The notes: generated from the letters alone by a model not told the origin. Counted from the stretch's first letter, positions 1-7,509 are shown. The stretch: 9,165 nt of DNA from Phycisphaerales bacterium (GCA_028288905.1 JAQGHJ010000453.1:1-9165), one strand, 5' to 3'. Numbers and translations are program-made.

Positions 1-312
1 AATGTCCGTCCCGTCGTTACCGCAGCACCGTCACTTACACATCGCTGCCGATGTTTGACGAAGTTGCTCGTGGCCGTCCCCGCAGACCTCGGTCCGCGAC
101 GCCAACCACCGCACCATGCTCGGACGGTCGACCGTGCCAAACTAATTCCATCGAAAGTGCAGACCCGCGTGGCCCGAATCCCGACCCGCCGGGATCCGCA
201 CGCTGTCCATCGCCCCGGGGATGATCGGGACATTGCTCGGTCAATCCGGTTACGGCATCGCGACGCGGGATCGACGTCGGTTCACGCCGGATCACCGCTG
301 CCGTCCGTCCCG
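1..312. other. 3' flank of the minus-strand operon, no gene recognised
   Basis: This stretch lies downstream of the diguanylate cyclase stop codon and runs to the left window edge. Open frames cross it on both strands, but they are continuations of antisense frames overlapping the cyclase gene, and none has recognisable protein character. It looks less strongly G/C-biased than the genes. It contains a 12-bp perfect palindrome at 124-135, centred on a SalI-type GTCGAC core, and a 9-bp stem-loop at 175-198. I see no promoter or RNA gene that I can support. Confidence 0.6.
175..198 (-). terminator. possible stem-loop 3' of the operon, no U-tract
   Basis: Read on the minus strand, positions 198-190 pair with 183-175 as a 9-bp stem (eight Watson-Crick pairs and one G-U) around a 6-nt loop. 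It lies about 115 bp beyond the stop codon of the last operon gene. No run of T follows it, so it is not a classical intrinsic terminator. It could be a 3'-end stabilising hairpin or chance in GC-rich DNA. Confidence 0.2.
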
Positions 313-1341
313 TTACTTCGGCCCGCCGATGAGCGGGGCGCTGTGACCGCCTGCCGTCGCCGACCTCACTGCGTTTCGGCCGAGCCGTTTCGCAGCGTAC
401 AGGGCTTGGTCCGCTTTCCGCAGAAGATCCTGGGGCGACCGCACCGCTGCCGTCAGTTCCGCCAGTCCCACGCTGATCGTGCAGCGGAGTTCGTCCCCCG
501 CCGAGAACCGGTGCGCGGCGACCGAGGCGCGACACCGCTCGGCACAGGCGGCCGCGGCGGACAGGTCGCAGTTCGGCAGCAGGAGCAGGAACTCGTCGCC
601 CCCGAGCCGGAACACCCAATCCGCCGTGCGACAGGCCCCGCGGAGCCGGGCCGATACCTGCCGCAGCACCTCGTCGCCGGCCCCGTGCCCGAACGTGTCG
701 TTGACCTCCTTGAACCGGTCCACGTCGACGGCCGCGCACGCCAGCGGCTGGTCGTAGCGGAGGGCGATGGCCCACTGCTCGTCCAGTCGCCGCATCGCCT
801 CCCGGCGGTTCGGCAGCAGCGTCAGGTCGTCCTGGGTGGCCAGCTCAGTCAGCCGCACGTTGCTCCGCGCCAGCCCGGCGTTGGCCACGGCCAACTCCTC
901 GTTCAGCCGGGCCGCCTGGCGGTGCCGGTCCGCGAGGTCGGCCTGCAGCCGGACGAACCGGGTCCACGCCCGGAGGCGGGCGAGCAGCTCCGCCTCCTGC
1001 AGCGGCTTGGTCAGGAAGTCGTCGGCCCCCGCCGCGAACGCCTCCAGCAGCTTCGCCCGCTCGGCGTGCGCCGTCAGCATGACGAAGTGCAGCGGGTGCC
1101 GGAACGCCCGCCCGCGGACCCACCGGCACAGGTCCAGCCCGTTCATCACCGGCATCACCCAGTCGGCGATGACGATGTGGACGGCCTCCCGCCCCAGCAC
1201 CTCGATCGCCCCGGTCGCCGTCGACGCCGTGACCACCCGGTGCCCGCACGCCGCCAGGTGATCCTCGAGCAGCGCGAGTGAGACCGGGTCGTCGTCGACC
1301 AGGAGCACGGTCAGGCAGGGTTCGCAGTTCGACGTATTCAT
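313..1341 (-). CDS. response regulator with GGDEF domain (predicted diguanylate cyclase)
   Basis: A 342-residue cytoplasmic protein predicted to make c-di-GMP from two GTP when its receiver is phosphorylated. The receiver is at about residues 11-128, with acidic pocket D16-D18, phosphoacceptor D60 in a DWVMP context, T90 and K112. A likely coiled linker at about 130-168 leads into the GGDEF domain at about 169-328. The active-site motif RLGGDEF is intact (G247-F251). An RxxD product-inhibition site, R238-D241, lies exactly five residues upstream, so feedback inhibition by c-di-GMP is expected. The nucleotide-binding stretch DVDRFKEVNDTFGHGAGDE is canonical. The ATG at 1341 gives a normal receiver N-terminus, although no clear Shine-Dalgarno precedes it. 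It is the last gene of the operon, 47 bp after the HD-GYP gene. Its receiver resembles that of the neighbour (both DWxMP, then LCRxVRG), which suggests a common phosphodonor. Catalytic activity is inferred from the motifs. Confidence 0.95.
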   Translation of the reverse strand: MNTSNCEPCLTVLLVDDDPVSLALLEDHLAACGHRVVTASTATGAIEVLGREAVHIVIADWVMPVMNGLDLCRWVRGRAFRHPLHFVMLTAHAERAKLLEAFAAGADDFLTKPLQEAELLARLRAWTRFVRLQADLADRHRQAARLNEELAVANAGLARSNVRLTELATQDDLTLLPNRREAMRRLDEQWAIALRYDQPLACAAVDVDRFKEVNDTFGHGAGDEVLRQVSARLRGACRTADWVFRLGGDEFLLLLPNCDLSAAAACAERCRASVAAHRFSAGDELRCTISVGLAELTAAVRSPQDLLRKADQALYAAKRLGRNAVRSATAGGHSAPLIGGPK

Positions 1342-1388
1342 AGAACACCGGTCGTGCGGTCGGCCCGCGCGGGTTCGCCCGTCGGACC

Positions 1389-2420
1389 TCAGGCGGCCGC
1401 GGCGGCCGGCTGCACTTCCCGGAACTGCTCGTAGATCGTCACGAACTGCTGCTCGGCCGCGAGGAACGCCTCGACGACCGACGGGTCGAACTGCGCGCCG
1501 CGCTCCTTCACGATGATGCCCTTGGCCACCTCGTGCGCGAACGCGCTCTTGTACACCCGCTTGCTGGTCAGCGCGTCGTAAACGTCCGCCAGGGCGACGA
1601 TCCGGCCGCTCAGCGGGATCGCGTCCCCCTTGAGCCCGGCCGGGTACCCCTTGCCGTCGTACCGCTCGTGGTGGGTCGCGGCGATGTCCCGGGCCATCCG
1701 CAGGAACTTGGCGCTCGGGAACCGCCGGAGCGCGGCCTCCAGCGTCGTCGCACCGATCGTCGTGTGCGACTTCATGATCTCGAACTCCCGGTCGTCGAGC
1801 CGGCCCGGTTTCAGCAGCACGCCGTCGGGGATGCCCACCTTGCCGATTTCGTGCAGCGGGCTGGTGCTGTACACCAGCCGGACGTACTCGGCGTCGATCT
1901 CGCCGACGAACTTGCCCATCGCCGGGAGCTGCTGGGCCAGGACGCGGGAGTAGCTCATCACCCGCTCGAGGTGCGCGCCGGTCTCCGAGTCGCGGCTCTC
2001 GGCCAGCTTCGCCATCGCGAAGATCGCGACGTCCCGCGTCTCGAGCGACAGCAGCCGCTCGGCCGCCTGCATCCGGGCCACCAGTTCCAGCGGCTCGAAC
2101 GGCTTGGTCATGAAGTCGTCCGCCCCGGCGGACAGCCCCTGCACCCGTTCGGCCACCGTCCCGTGGCTCGTCAGCAGGATGACGTAGACGTACCCGCCCT
2201 CGCACCGGGCCGCGCCGCCGCGGACGGCCCGGCACAGGCCGATCCCGTCCAGCTCCGGCATCTCCCAGTCGGTGATCAGCACCTGGACGGGGTGCCGGCC
2301 GAGCAGGTCCAGGGCCTCGCGGCCGTCGGCGGCGCAGGCCACCTCGTGGCCGGCGTCGGACAAAGCGTCCCGCAACAGCTCCACCGCAATCGGGTCGTCG
2401 TCGGCGATCAGAACGCGCAT
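1389..2420 (-). CDS. response regulator with HD-GYP domain (predicted c-di-GMP phosphodiesterase)
   Basis: A 343-residue protein of RpfG-like architecture, expected to hydrolyse c-di-GMP under receiver control. The receiver is at about residues 2-118, with D7-D9, phosphoacceptor D51 in DWEMP, T84 and K106. The HD-GYP domain, at about 125-325, shows ETGAH (146-150), the metal-site stretch LHEIGKVGIPD (189-199), THHERYDGKGYP (249-260) and LADVYDALTSKRVY (278-290). One oddity is that the signature HD pair reads H190-E191 (codons CAC GAA), replacing the usual metal-binding Asp with Glu. The GYP loop is intact. An in-frame start at 2462 would add 14 residues, but the ATG at 2420 has a good ribosome binding site and starts directly at the receiver strand MRVLIADDD, so I prefer it. 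The gene sits between the hybrid kinase (57-bp gap) and the cyclase (47-bp gap). It could be a low-activity or c-di-GMP-sensing variant. Confidence 0.94.
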   Translation of the reverse strand: MRVLIADDDPIAVELLRDALSDAGHEVACAADGREALDLLGRHPVQVLITDWEMPELDGIGLCRAVRGGAARCEGGYVYVILLTSHGTVAERVQGLSAGADDFMTKPFEPLELVARMQAAERLLSLETRDVAIFAMAKLAESRDSETGAHLERVMSYSRVLAQQLPAMGKFVGEIDAEYVRLVYSTSPLHEIGKVGIPDGVLLKPGRLDDREFEIMKSHTTIGATTLEAALRRFPSAKFLRMARDIAATHHERYDGKGYPAGLKGDAIPLSGRIVALADVYDALTSKRVYKSAFAHEVAKGIIVKERGAQFDPSVVEAFLAAEQQFVTIYEQFREVQPAAAAA

Positions 2421-2428
2421 GGGTACAA

Positions 2429-2436
2429 CACCTTTT
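2429..2436 (-). promoter_or_regulatory. ribosome binding site of the HD-GYP gene
   Basis: On the minus strand this reads AAAAGGTG and ends 8 nt before the ATG at 2420. It decides in favour of that ATG over the in-frame start at 2462. Confidence 0.6.
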
Positions 2437-2477
2437 CGTCGATCTACGGGGCACACTTCCAAGGACGGCCGTCGGCG

Positions 2478-5400
2478 TCACGCGGCGGACGGGCGGGCCG
2501 CCGGGCGGCTCCCGCCTGACAGCCGCACCTGTTCCACCGCCGCCGGGACGTAATCCAGGCACTGGCGTGCCTCGGCGGCCAGCCGCTCCAGCGACGCCAC
2601 GGCCGCGTCGAACTCGGCCGCCGCCCCGAACCGTTCCAGTTCGGCCGCGGCCTCCCGCAGCGGCTCCGCCGACATGTTCGCGGCCGTCCCCTTCACCGTG
2701 TGCGCCACCCGCGTCAGCACCTCCCGGTCCTGCCGGTCCAGGCTCTGGCGGAGCGCGTCGACCTGCGCGGCCAGCTGCTGTTCGAACTTGCCCAACAGCC
2801 GCTCGGCCAGCGACGACTTCCCCTGGCACCGGTTCAGCAACGACCCGGCGTCGATTGGGGGACGCACCTTCTTATCGTCCGCCTCGGCACGGGCCTCGAC
2901 TCGAGGACCGGCTTGGACGGCGTCAACCGCAGTTGCAGCCGTGGACGGCGTTTCCGTAGCTCCGGCGGCCGGCGCCGCACGGGCTACGGAGCGGATCGTC
3001 TCGACGAGCGCCTCGGGGTCGACCGGCTTGGTCACGAACGCGTCCATCCCGGCGGCGAGGCACCGCTGGCGGTCGCCCTCGAAGGCGTTCGCCGTCAGGG
3101 CGACGATCGGTAACCGGGGCCCGCCGGCCGCCACCTCCATCTGCCGGATCTGCAGCGTCGCCCCGAACCCGTCCATCTCGGGCATCTGGCAGTCCATCAG
3201 GACGACGTCGTACGGTCGCCGGCCGGCGGACTCCACGACCGCGCGGACGGCGAGGAGGCCATTGGGCACGACGTCGACGCTGCACCCCGCGTCGGCCAGC
3301 AGTTCCCGGGCCACCTCTTGGTTCACCTCGTTGTCCTCCGCGAGGAGGACCCGTAATCCGGATAGGGACCGGACCTGTGACGTCGCGGCGTCGCCCGAGG
3401 GCGAAGCTCCAACGCCCGACGAGGACGAAAACCCTCCGGTCGCCGGGCGTCCCCCGGTCGAACCTGGCCCACCCGCCGTCGCGCCAACCGCCACCGCCTC
3501 GACGATCGCGTCGAACAGTTGCGACTGGCGGACCGGCTTAGCCAGGCAGGCGGCGAACCCCGCCTGCCGCATCTCGGCCGGGTCGTACGGGTTGTCCATC
3601 GAGGTCAGCATCAGCAGGGTGGTCCGCCCGGCCAGCTGCGGGTCCGAGCGGACGGCGTGCGCCACGGCGTCGCCGCCCATCCCGGGCATGACCAGGTCCA
3701 CGACGGCGACGCGGTACGGCCGGCCCCCGGCGGCGGCGGCGGCTAACAACCGCAGGGCCTCGGCCCCGCCGGCGGCCACGTCGACCTCGAACCCCCACTC
3801 GGACAACTGCTCCCGCAGGATCTCCCGGTACGCCGCGTGGTCGTCGACCGCCAGCACCCGCAGGCCGCGGAGCGTCGGGGCGGTCGGCGCGGGCGGGCGG
3901 GCCGGCTCGCCCTCGGCGGGGGGCCGGAGCCGGGCCGTGAACCAGAACGTCGACCCCCGGCCGACCTCGCTCTCGACCCCGACCCGGCCGCCCATCAGTT
4001 CCGCCAACTGTTTGGCGATCGCCAGGCCCAGCCCGGTCCCGCCGTACTTGCGGGTGGTCGACGAGTCGACCTGCGAAAAGCTCTTGAACAGCCGCTGGAC
4101 CCGGTCGGCCGGGATGCCCACGCCCGTGTCGCGGACGGAGAACTTCAGCGCCAGCCCCCCACCGGTGCCGACCCGCTCGCCGGGGGCCGACCCGACGTCG
4201 TCGGCCGGCTGGACGCGGATCACGACCTCGCCCCGGTCCGTGAACTTGATCGCGTTGTTGGCCAGGTTGATCAGGATCTGGCGGATCCGGTCCGGGTCGC
4301 CGTGCAGCCGGCGGGCGACACCGGGATGCAGGTCGCACGCGAACTCCAGCCCCTTGGCGGACGCCTTGGGAGCCAGCATTTCGACCACGTCCTCGACGAC
4401 CTGCCGCAGGTCGAAATCGACGCAGCTCAGCTCGAGTTTGCCCGCCTCGATCTTCGAGAAGTCGAGCACGTCGTTGATCAGGGCCAGCAGCGCGTCGGCA
4501 GACGACTTGATCACCTGGGCGTGGCGCCGCTGCTGCTCGCCGAGCCCGCCCCGGCGGACGAGCAGCTCGGCCATCCCGATCACCCCGTTCAGCGGGGTGC
4601 GGATTTCGTGGCTCATGTTGGCCAGGAACTCGCTCTTGGCCCGGCTGGCCGCCTCGGCCTCGTCCCGGGCCCGGACCAGCGCCTCGGCCGCCCGCCGCCG
4701 CTCGGTCACGTCGGTGTGGCACCCGGCCATCCGGACGGCACGACCGGCCGGGTCTCGGACCGTCACCCCGCGGGACAGGATCCACCGGTGCGACCCGTCC
4801 TTGTGCCGCATCCGGAACTCGGCCGCGAAGTCCGGCGTGCCGCCGGCCTGGGCGTCGGCCACCGCCCGCGACACCCGGTCCAGGTCGTCCGGGTGGACGA
4901 GTTGTTCGAGCGTGGACAGGTGGCCGGGCAACTCCCCCTCGCCGTACCCGAGCTGCCCGAACCACCGCGGGGAGAAGTACGCCCGGCCGGTCGTCACGTC
5001 CAGGTCCCACAGCCCGTCGTTCGCCCCGCGGACGGCCAGCTCGAACCGCTCCCGGCTCTCGCGCACCTCGGCCTCCATCCGCTTGCGTTCCGTGACGTCG
5101 GTCTCGACGGCCATGAACTGCCGCAGCGTCCCGTCCGCGTCGTGGATCGGCTGGACCTCGACCGCCAGCCAGTACTTGCGGCCGTCCTTCCCGTAGTTCA
5201 TGACCTCGGCGGTGAACCCCTCGCCCCGGGCGAGGTGCGCCCGCATGTGCGCCACGGTCTCGGCGGACGTCTCGGGGCCCTGGAGGAACGACCCGGGCTT
5301 CCGCCCGGCCACCTCCGCCAGCGTGTACCCGCTGACCCGGCGGAACCCCTCGTTCACCCACTCGATGTGGCCGCGGGCGTCGGTGATGATGACGGCGTTG

Positions 5401-6479
5401 TCGGTGCGGCTGGCCACGAGCGACAGCTTCTCGGCGTGCCGGGCCTGCTCCTCCGCCCGCTTCCGCTCGGTGATGTCCCGCAGGTAGGCGACGAAGATCG
5501 GCGGGCCGCTCAGCCGCACGCACGAGATCGCCAGCTCGACCGGGAGCCCGGACCCGTCGGCGCGGACGGCCGGTACCTCGACCCGCCTCCCGACCACCGT
5601 TCCCGTACCGGTCCCGAGATAACGGGACATCTCCGCGGCGTGGGCCGCACGGTCGGCGGGCGGGATGATTAGGTCGGCCAGCGGCCGGCCGACGGCCGCC
5701 GCCCGCGCGTACCCGAACGTCCGCTCCGCCGCCGGGTTGAACTCGGTGACCCGGCCGGAATGGTCCATCGTGATGACGCAGTCGAGCGCGGTGTCGCGGG
5801 TGGCCTTAAGCTCCGCGTTGTGCCGGTCCGCGTCGGCCGTCCGCTCGGCGATGTCCCGCATTTCGCGACGGCTCCGGACGCAGGCCGCGACGAGGATCAC
5901 GTCCTCGAACACCACCCACCCGGCGTGTTCCAGCCACCGCCACTGGCTCGCGGCCAGCACCCCGTACACGGATTGCGGAAACAGCGCGCCCCGCAGGTAG
6001 TGGTCGGCCGCCGTCACGACCGTCGCCGGGATCAGCACCCGCCAGTCGCGGTAGAACGAGAGGAACGCGAGCGACCCGAACACGTGAAAGTGCGTCTCCA
6101 GCCGCCCCCCGGTCAGGTGGATCAGGAGGCCGGAGGTCAGCACCTGCCCGGCCGAAATGGCGTACCGCGTCGAGGGCCGGCCAGGCCACAGCAGGGCGAG
6201 CGTGGCCGGGAACAGGTTCGTGAGCCCCCCCAGCACGACCGCCACCCAGACGTGGGGGTGGACGCTCCTGGCGTCCCCGACCCAAGTCCACGGGGAGACG
6301 AAGCAGGCCGCGGCGATGCCGGCCAGCCACTGGAACATCATCAACTTGGCGAACAGCCGATCGGTTTCCCGATAGACCCGCTGCCTGTGCTCGTGGAACA
6401 AGGCACCGGCGCCGGCCGGTGGCGCGACCGCCGGTGCCGTGGGTCGTGGGTCGATGGGGGCCGTGGCTTGGTTCGTCAC
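2478..6479 (-). CDS. membrane hybrid sensor histidine kinase (MHYT-unlike His-rich membrane domain, 3 PAS, HisKA, HATPase, 2 REC, HPt)
   Basis: A 1333-residue tripartite kinase. A Pro/Ala-rich N-terminus precedes about six hydrophobic segments (roughly residues 45-61, 77-98, 105-122, 131-143, 147-158, 186-201). These include a conserved-looking His-rich stretch, LIHLTGGRLETHFHVFG (119-135), and DH at 159-160. Three PAS domains follow at about 227-340, 350-466 and 472-594. HisKA has NMSHEIRTPLNG with phosphoacceptor H624. The ATPase has its N box (NLANNAIKF, 738-746), DTGVGIP (784-790) and GGTGLGL (813-819). Receiver 1 has D928 and K981, receiver 2 has D1096 and K1151, and the C-terminal HPt has H1260 in VAHTVKGTAANM. 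All phosphorelay residues are present, so signal should pass H624 to receiver to H1260 to the downstream regulators. The start is the GTG at 6479, with a strong ribosome binding site that overlaps the upstream stop codon. The ligand is unknown; metal, heme or redox is inference from the His residues and the neighbour. Confidence 0.96.
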   Translation of the reverse strand: MTNQATAPIDPRPTAPAVAPPAGAGALFHEHRQRVYRETDRLFAKLMMFQWLAGIAAACFVSPWTWVGDARSVHPHVWVAVVLGGLTNLFPATLALLWPGRPSTRYAISAGQVLTSGLLIHLTGGRLETHFHVFGSLAFLSFYRDWRVLIPATVVTAADHYLRGALFPQSVYGVLAASQWRWLEHAGWVVFEDVILVAACVRSRREMRDIAERTADADRHNAELKATRDTALDCVITMDHSGRVTEFNPAAERTFGYARAAAVGRPLADLIIPPADRAAHAAEMSRYLGTGTGTVVGRRVEVPAVRADGSGLPVELAISCVRLSGPPIFVAYLRDITERKRAEEQARHAEKLSLVASRTDNAVIITDARGHIEWVNEGFRRVSGYTLAEVAGRKPGSFLQGPETSAETVAHMRAHLARGEGFTAEVMNYGKDGRKYWLAVEVQPIHDADGTLRQFMAVETDVTERKRMEAEVRESRERFELAVRGANDGLWDLDVTTGRAYFSPRWFGQLGYGEGELPGHLSTLEQLVHPDDLDRVSRAVADAQAGGTPDFAAEFRMRHKDGSHRWILSRGVTVRDPAGRAVRMAGCHTDVTERRRAAEALVRARDEAEAASRAKSEFLANMSHEIRTPLNGVIGMAELLVRRGGLGEQQRRHAQVIKSSADALLALINDVLDFSKIEAGKLELSCVDFDLRQVVEDVVEMLAPKASAKGLEFACDLHPGVARRLHGDPDRIRQILINLANNAIKFTDRGEVVIRVQPADDVGSAPGERVGTGGGLALKFSVRDTGVGIPADRVQRLFKSFSQVDSSTTRKYGGTGLGLAIAKQLAELMGGRVGVESEVGRGSTFWFTARLRPPAEGEPARPPAPTAPTLRGLRVLAVDDHAAYREILREQLSEWGFEVDVAAGGAEALRLLAAAAAGGRPYRVAVVDLVMPGMGGDAVAHAVRSDPQLAGRTTLLMLTSMDNPYDPAEMRQAGFAACLAKPVRQSQLFDAIVEAVAVGATAGGPGSTGGRPATGGFSSSSGVGASPSGDAATSQVRSLSGLRVLLAEDNEVNQEVARELLADAGCSVDVVPNGLLAVRAVVESAGRRPYDVVLMDCQMPEMDGFGATLQIRQMEVAAGGPRLPIVALTANAFEGDRQRCLAAGMDAFVTKPVDPEALVETIRSVARAAPAAGATETPSTAATAVDAVQAGPRVEARAEADDKKVRPPIDAGSLLNRCQGKSSLAERLLGKFEQQLAAQVDALRQSLDRQDREVLTRVAHTVKGTAANMSAEPLREAAAELERFGAAAEFDAAVASLERLAAEARQCLDYVPAAVEQVRLSGGSRPAARPSAA

Positions 6480-6485
6480 CGGTCA

Positions 6486-6494
6486 CACCTCTTT
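6486..6494 (-). promoter_or_regulatory. ribosome binding site of the hybrid kinase, overlapping the upstream stop codon
   Basis: The minus strand reads AAAGAGGTG, six bases before the GTG start at 6479. Its first bases are part of the TAA stop codon of the thioredoxin-like gene at 6493-6495. This supports the GTG as the true start. It also suggests that ribosomes finishing the upstream gene start the kinase, keeping the two products in proportion. Confidence 0.75.
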
Positions 6495-7122
6495 ACTGGT
6501 CCGCGCCGAGGCGCGCCGCCGGGCGGGACAGTGGACAGCCGTACACGGGCGTATCGATCACGACCGGCGGCGACACGGCCGCTCCCGGGTCCGCCAGGAC
6601 CGCGGCGACGATCGCGTCGCTGCCCGGGTTATCGCCCTCGTGCCCGCGGGACGTGGTGATCCCGCCGTGGAACACCAGCCGCCCGCGCGGGTCGTACAGC
6701 ACGACTTGGCCGGAGGTCTCGGCCCCCAACCGCTGCGCCTCCCGCCCGCCCGCGTCGGCGGCGACGGTTGCGCCCGGGAGTGCGGCGACGGCGTTCCACA
6801 GGTCCGTCCGCTCCCACCCGTCCCCCGCCCCGTCCGGCCGCACGACCAACACGCGGAGGCCGAGCGAGCCCCCGCAGCGGGCCACCACTCGCTCGAGTTC
6901 CCGGACCGTCGCCCGGCTGCACGGGCAACGCGGGTGGAGCGCGGCGACGAGCGTGAACCGACCGTCCGGCCCGAGCCCTGCCCCACGGTCCGTCGGCCGG
7001 GTCTGCGGCACGGCGCCGGCCGCCCCGGGCGTCCCCTCGTACCGCCGGTACACGACCAGCCCGCCGGCGAGGCACGTGACCCAAACGGTCAGCAGAACGG
7101 TTCGGAGGCTCGAAGCATTCAC
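6493..7122 (-). CDS. membrane-anchored thioredoxin-like protein, probable RedB family
   Basis: A 209-residue protein from the GTG at 7122. A single N-terminal hydrophobic segment (about residues 8-25) followed by YRR suggests a membrane anchor or uncleaved signal. A Pro/Gly-rich spacer leads to a thioredoxin-like domain: strand FTLVAALHP, then C66-P-C68 at the head of a helix (SRATVRELERVV), strand LRVLVVRPD, a WERTDLW stretch, VAADAGG, GAETSGQVVLYDPRGRL and GGITTSRGHEGDN (153-165). A last cysteine, C196, lies in the C-terminal YGCPL motif. From memory this matches proteins annotated RedB, which sit beside sensor kinases; I could not check this. The motif is CxC rather than the usual CxxC, so oxidoreductase chemistry is inferred. 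The start is uncertain: an in-frame GTG at 7131 has a weak GGGA upstream, and an ATG at 7179 would give 228 residues. It is the first operon gene, 13 bp before the kinase. Confidence 0.85.
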   Translation of the reverse strand: MNASSLRTVLLTVWVTCLAGGLVVYRRYEGTPGAAGAVPQTRPTDRGAGLGPDGRFTLVAALHPRCPCSRATVRELERVVARCGGSLGLRVLVVRPDGAGDGWERTDLWNAVAALPGATVAADAGGREAQRLGAETSGQVVLYDPRGRLVFHGGITTSRGHEGDNPGSDAIVAAVLADPGAAVSPPVVIDTPVYGCPLSRPAARLGADQ

Positions 7123-7475
7123 TCGTAGCACGTGTGTCCCGTCGAATGTTTTCCTTGCACGTCCCGCAAGTTCAGGCATTCCGCGCCGAACGGGAATGGC
7201 CGGCCGTACCGGACGTGCCCTGCGTCGGCGGAATGCGCTCGCGCGCAGACACTCGGAGAGGGGGAGGCACAGCCACTCTTCGGCACGGGCACGACCCGGC
7301 TTCACATTCCCGTTTGTGGCACGGCCAGCTTCGGGCATTTGTGCGCCGTACGCGCGGGGGCGGTATCCTTGGCCTGCAGGGCGGCCGACACCCCGGCGTC
7401 GAGTTGTGACCCCGGTCGTCACGGGCGACGGCGAAGTGCAGGAGCGAATGCGTCCGCAGCGGCACCGCCGCGGAC

Positions 7476-7509
7476 GGGGCGTTGGCGGGGGGGCGTTGGC
7501 GGGGTGGGG
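7476..7509 (+). repeat. G-rich direct repeat with G-quadruplex potential
   Basis: The 11-mer GGGGCGTTGGC occurs at 7476-7486 and again at 7490-7500, then GGGGTGGGG follows. The result is four G-tracts of at least four (7476-7479, 7487-7493, 7501-7504, 7506-7509) with loops of 7, 7 and 1 nt, which satisfies the usual G-quadruplex pattern on the plus strand. A role in transcription or replication is inference. Confidence 0.55.

Noticed and set aside
124..135. 12-bp perfect palindrome ACGGTCGACCGT as an operator
   Set aside because: A 12-bp palindrome is expected a few times by chance in 9 kb, and no start codon or promoter lies nearby.
55..1281. 408-residue plus-strand open frame
   Set aside because: It is antisense to the receiver-GGDEF gene, is rich in Arg, Pro and His, and has no family character. 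Long antisense frames are expected in such GC-rich DNA.
2464..2473. GACGGCCGTC palindrome between the kinase and HD-GYP genes as a terminator or operator
   Set aside because: It is only 10 bp with no loop and no T-run, in GC-rich DNA within a tightly spaced operon. There is no support for a function.
1342..2829. Extension of the cyclase frame upstream to 2829, as if one 838-residue protein
   Set aside because: The upstream part overlaps the HD-GYP gene and the kinase C-terminus in another frame and is Arg/Gly-rich nonsense. The real receiver starts at the ATG at 1341, so this is not a fusion.
2674..5196. 840-residue plus-strand open frame
   Set aside because: It lies fully antisense to the hybrid kinase, whose motifs are all intact. 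Its Ser/Arg/Thr-rich composition is that of a complementary-strand shadow.
5271..5306. LOV blue-light photoreceptor call for the second PAS of the hybrid kinase
   Set aside because: The cysteine needed for the flavin photo-adduct is absent, so a photoreceptor is not supported; only a possible flavin or other ligand pocket remains.
3837..5672. 611-residue plus-strand open frame
   Set aside because: It is antisense to the kinase and ATPase domains, is low complexity (Pro, Gly, Arg, His) and has no recognisable domain.
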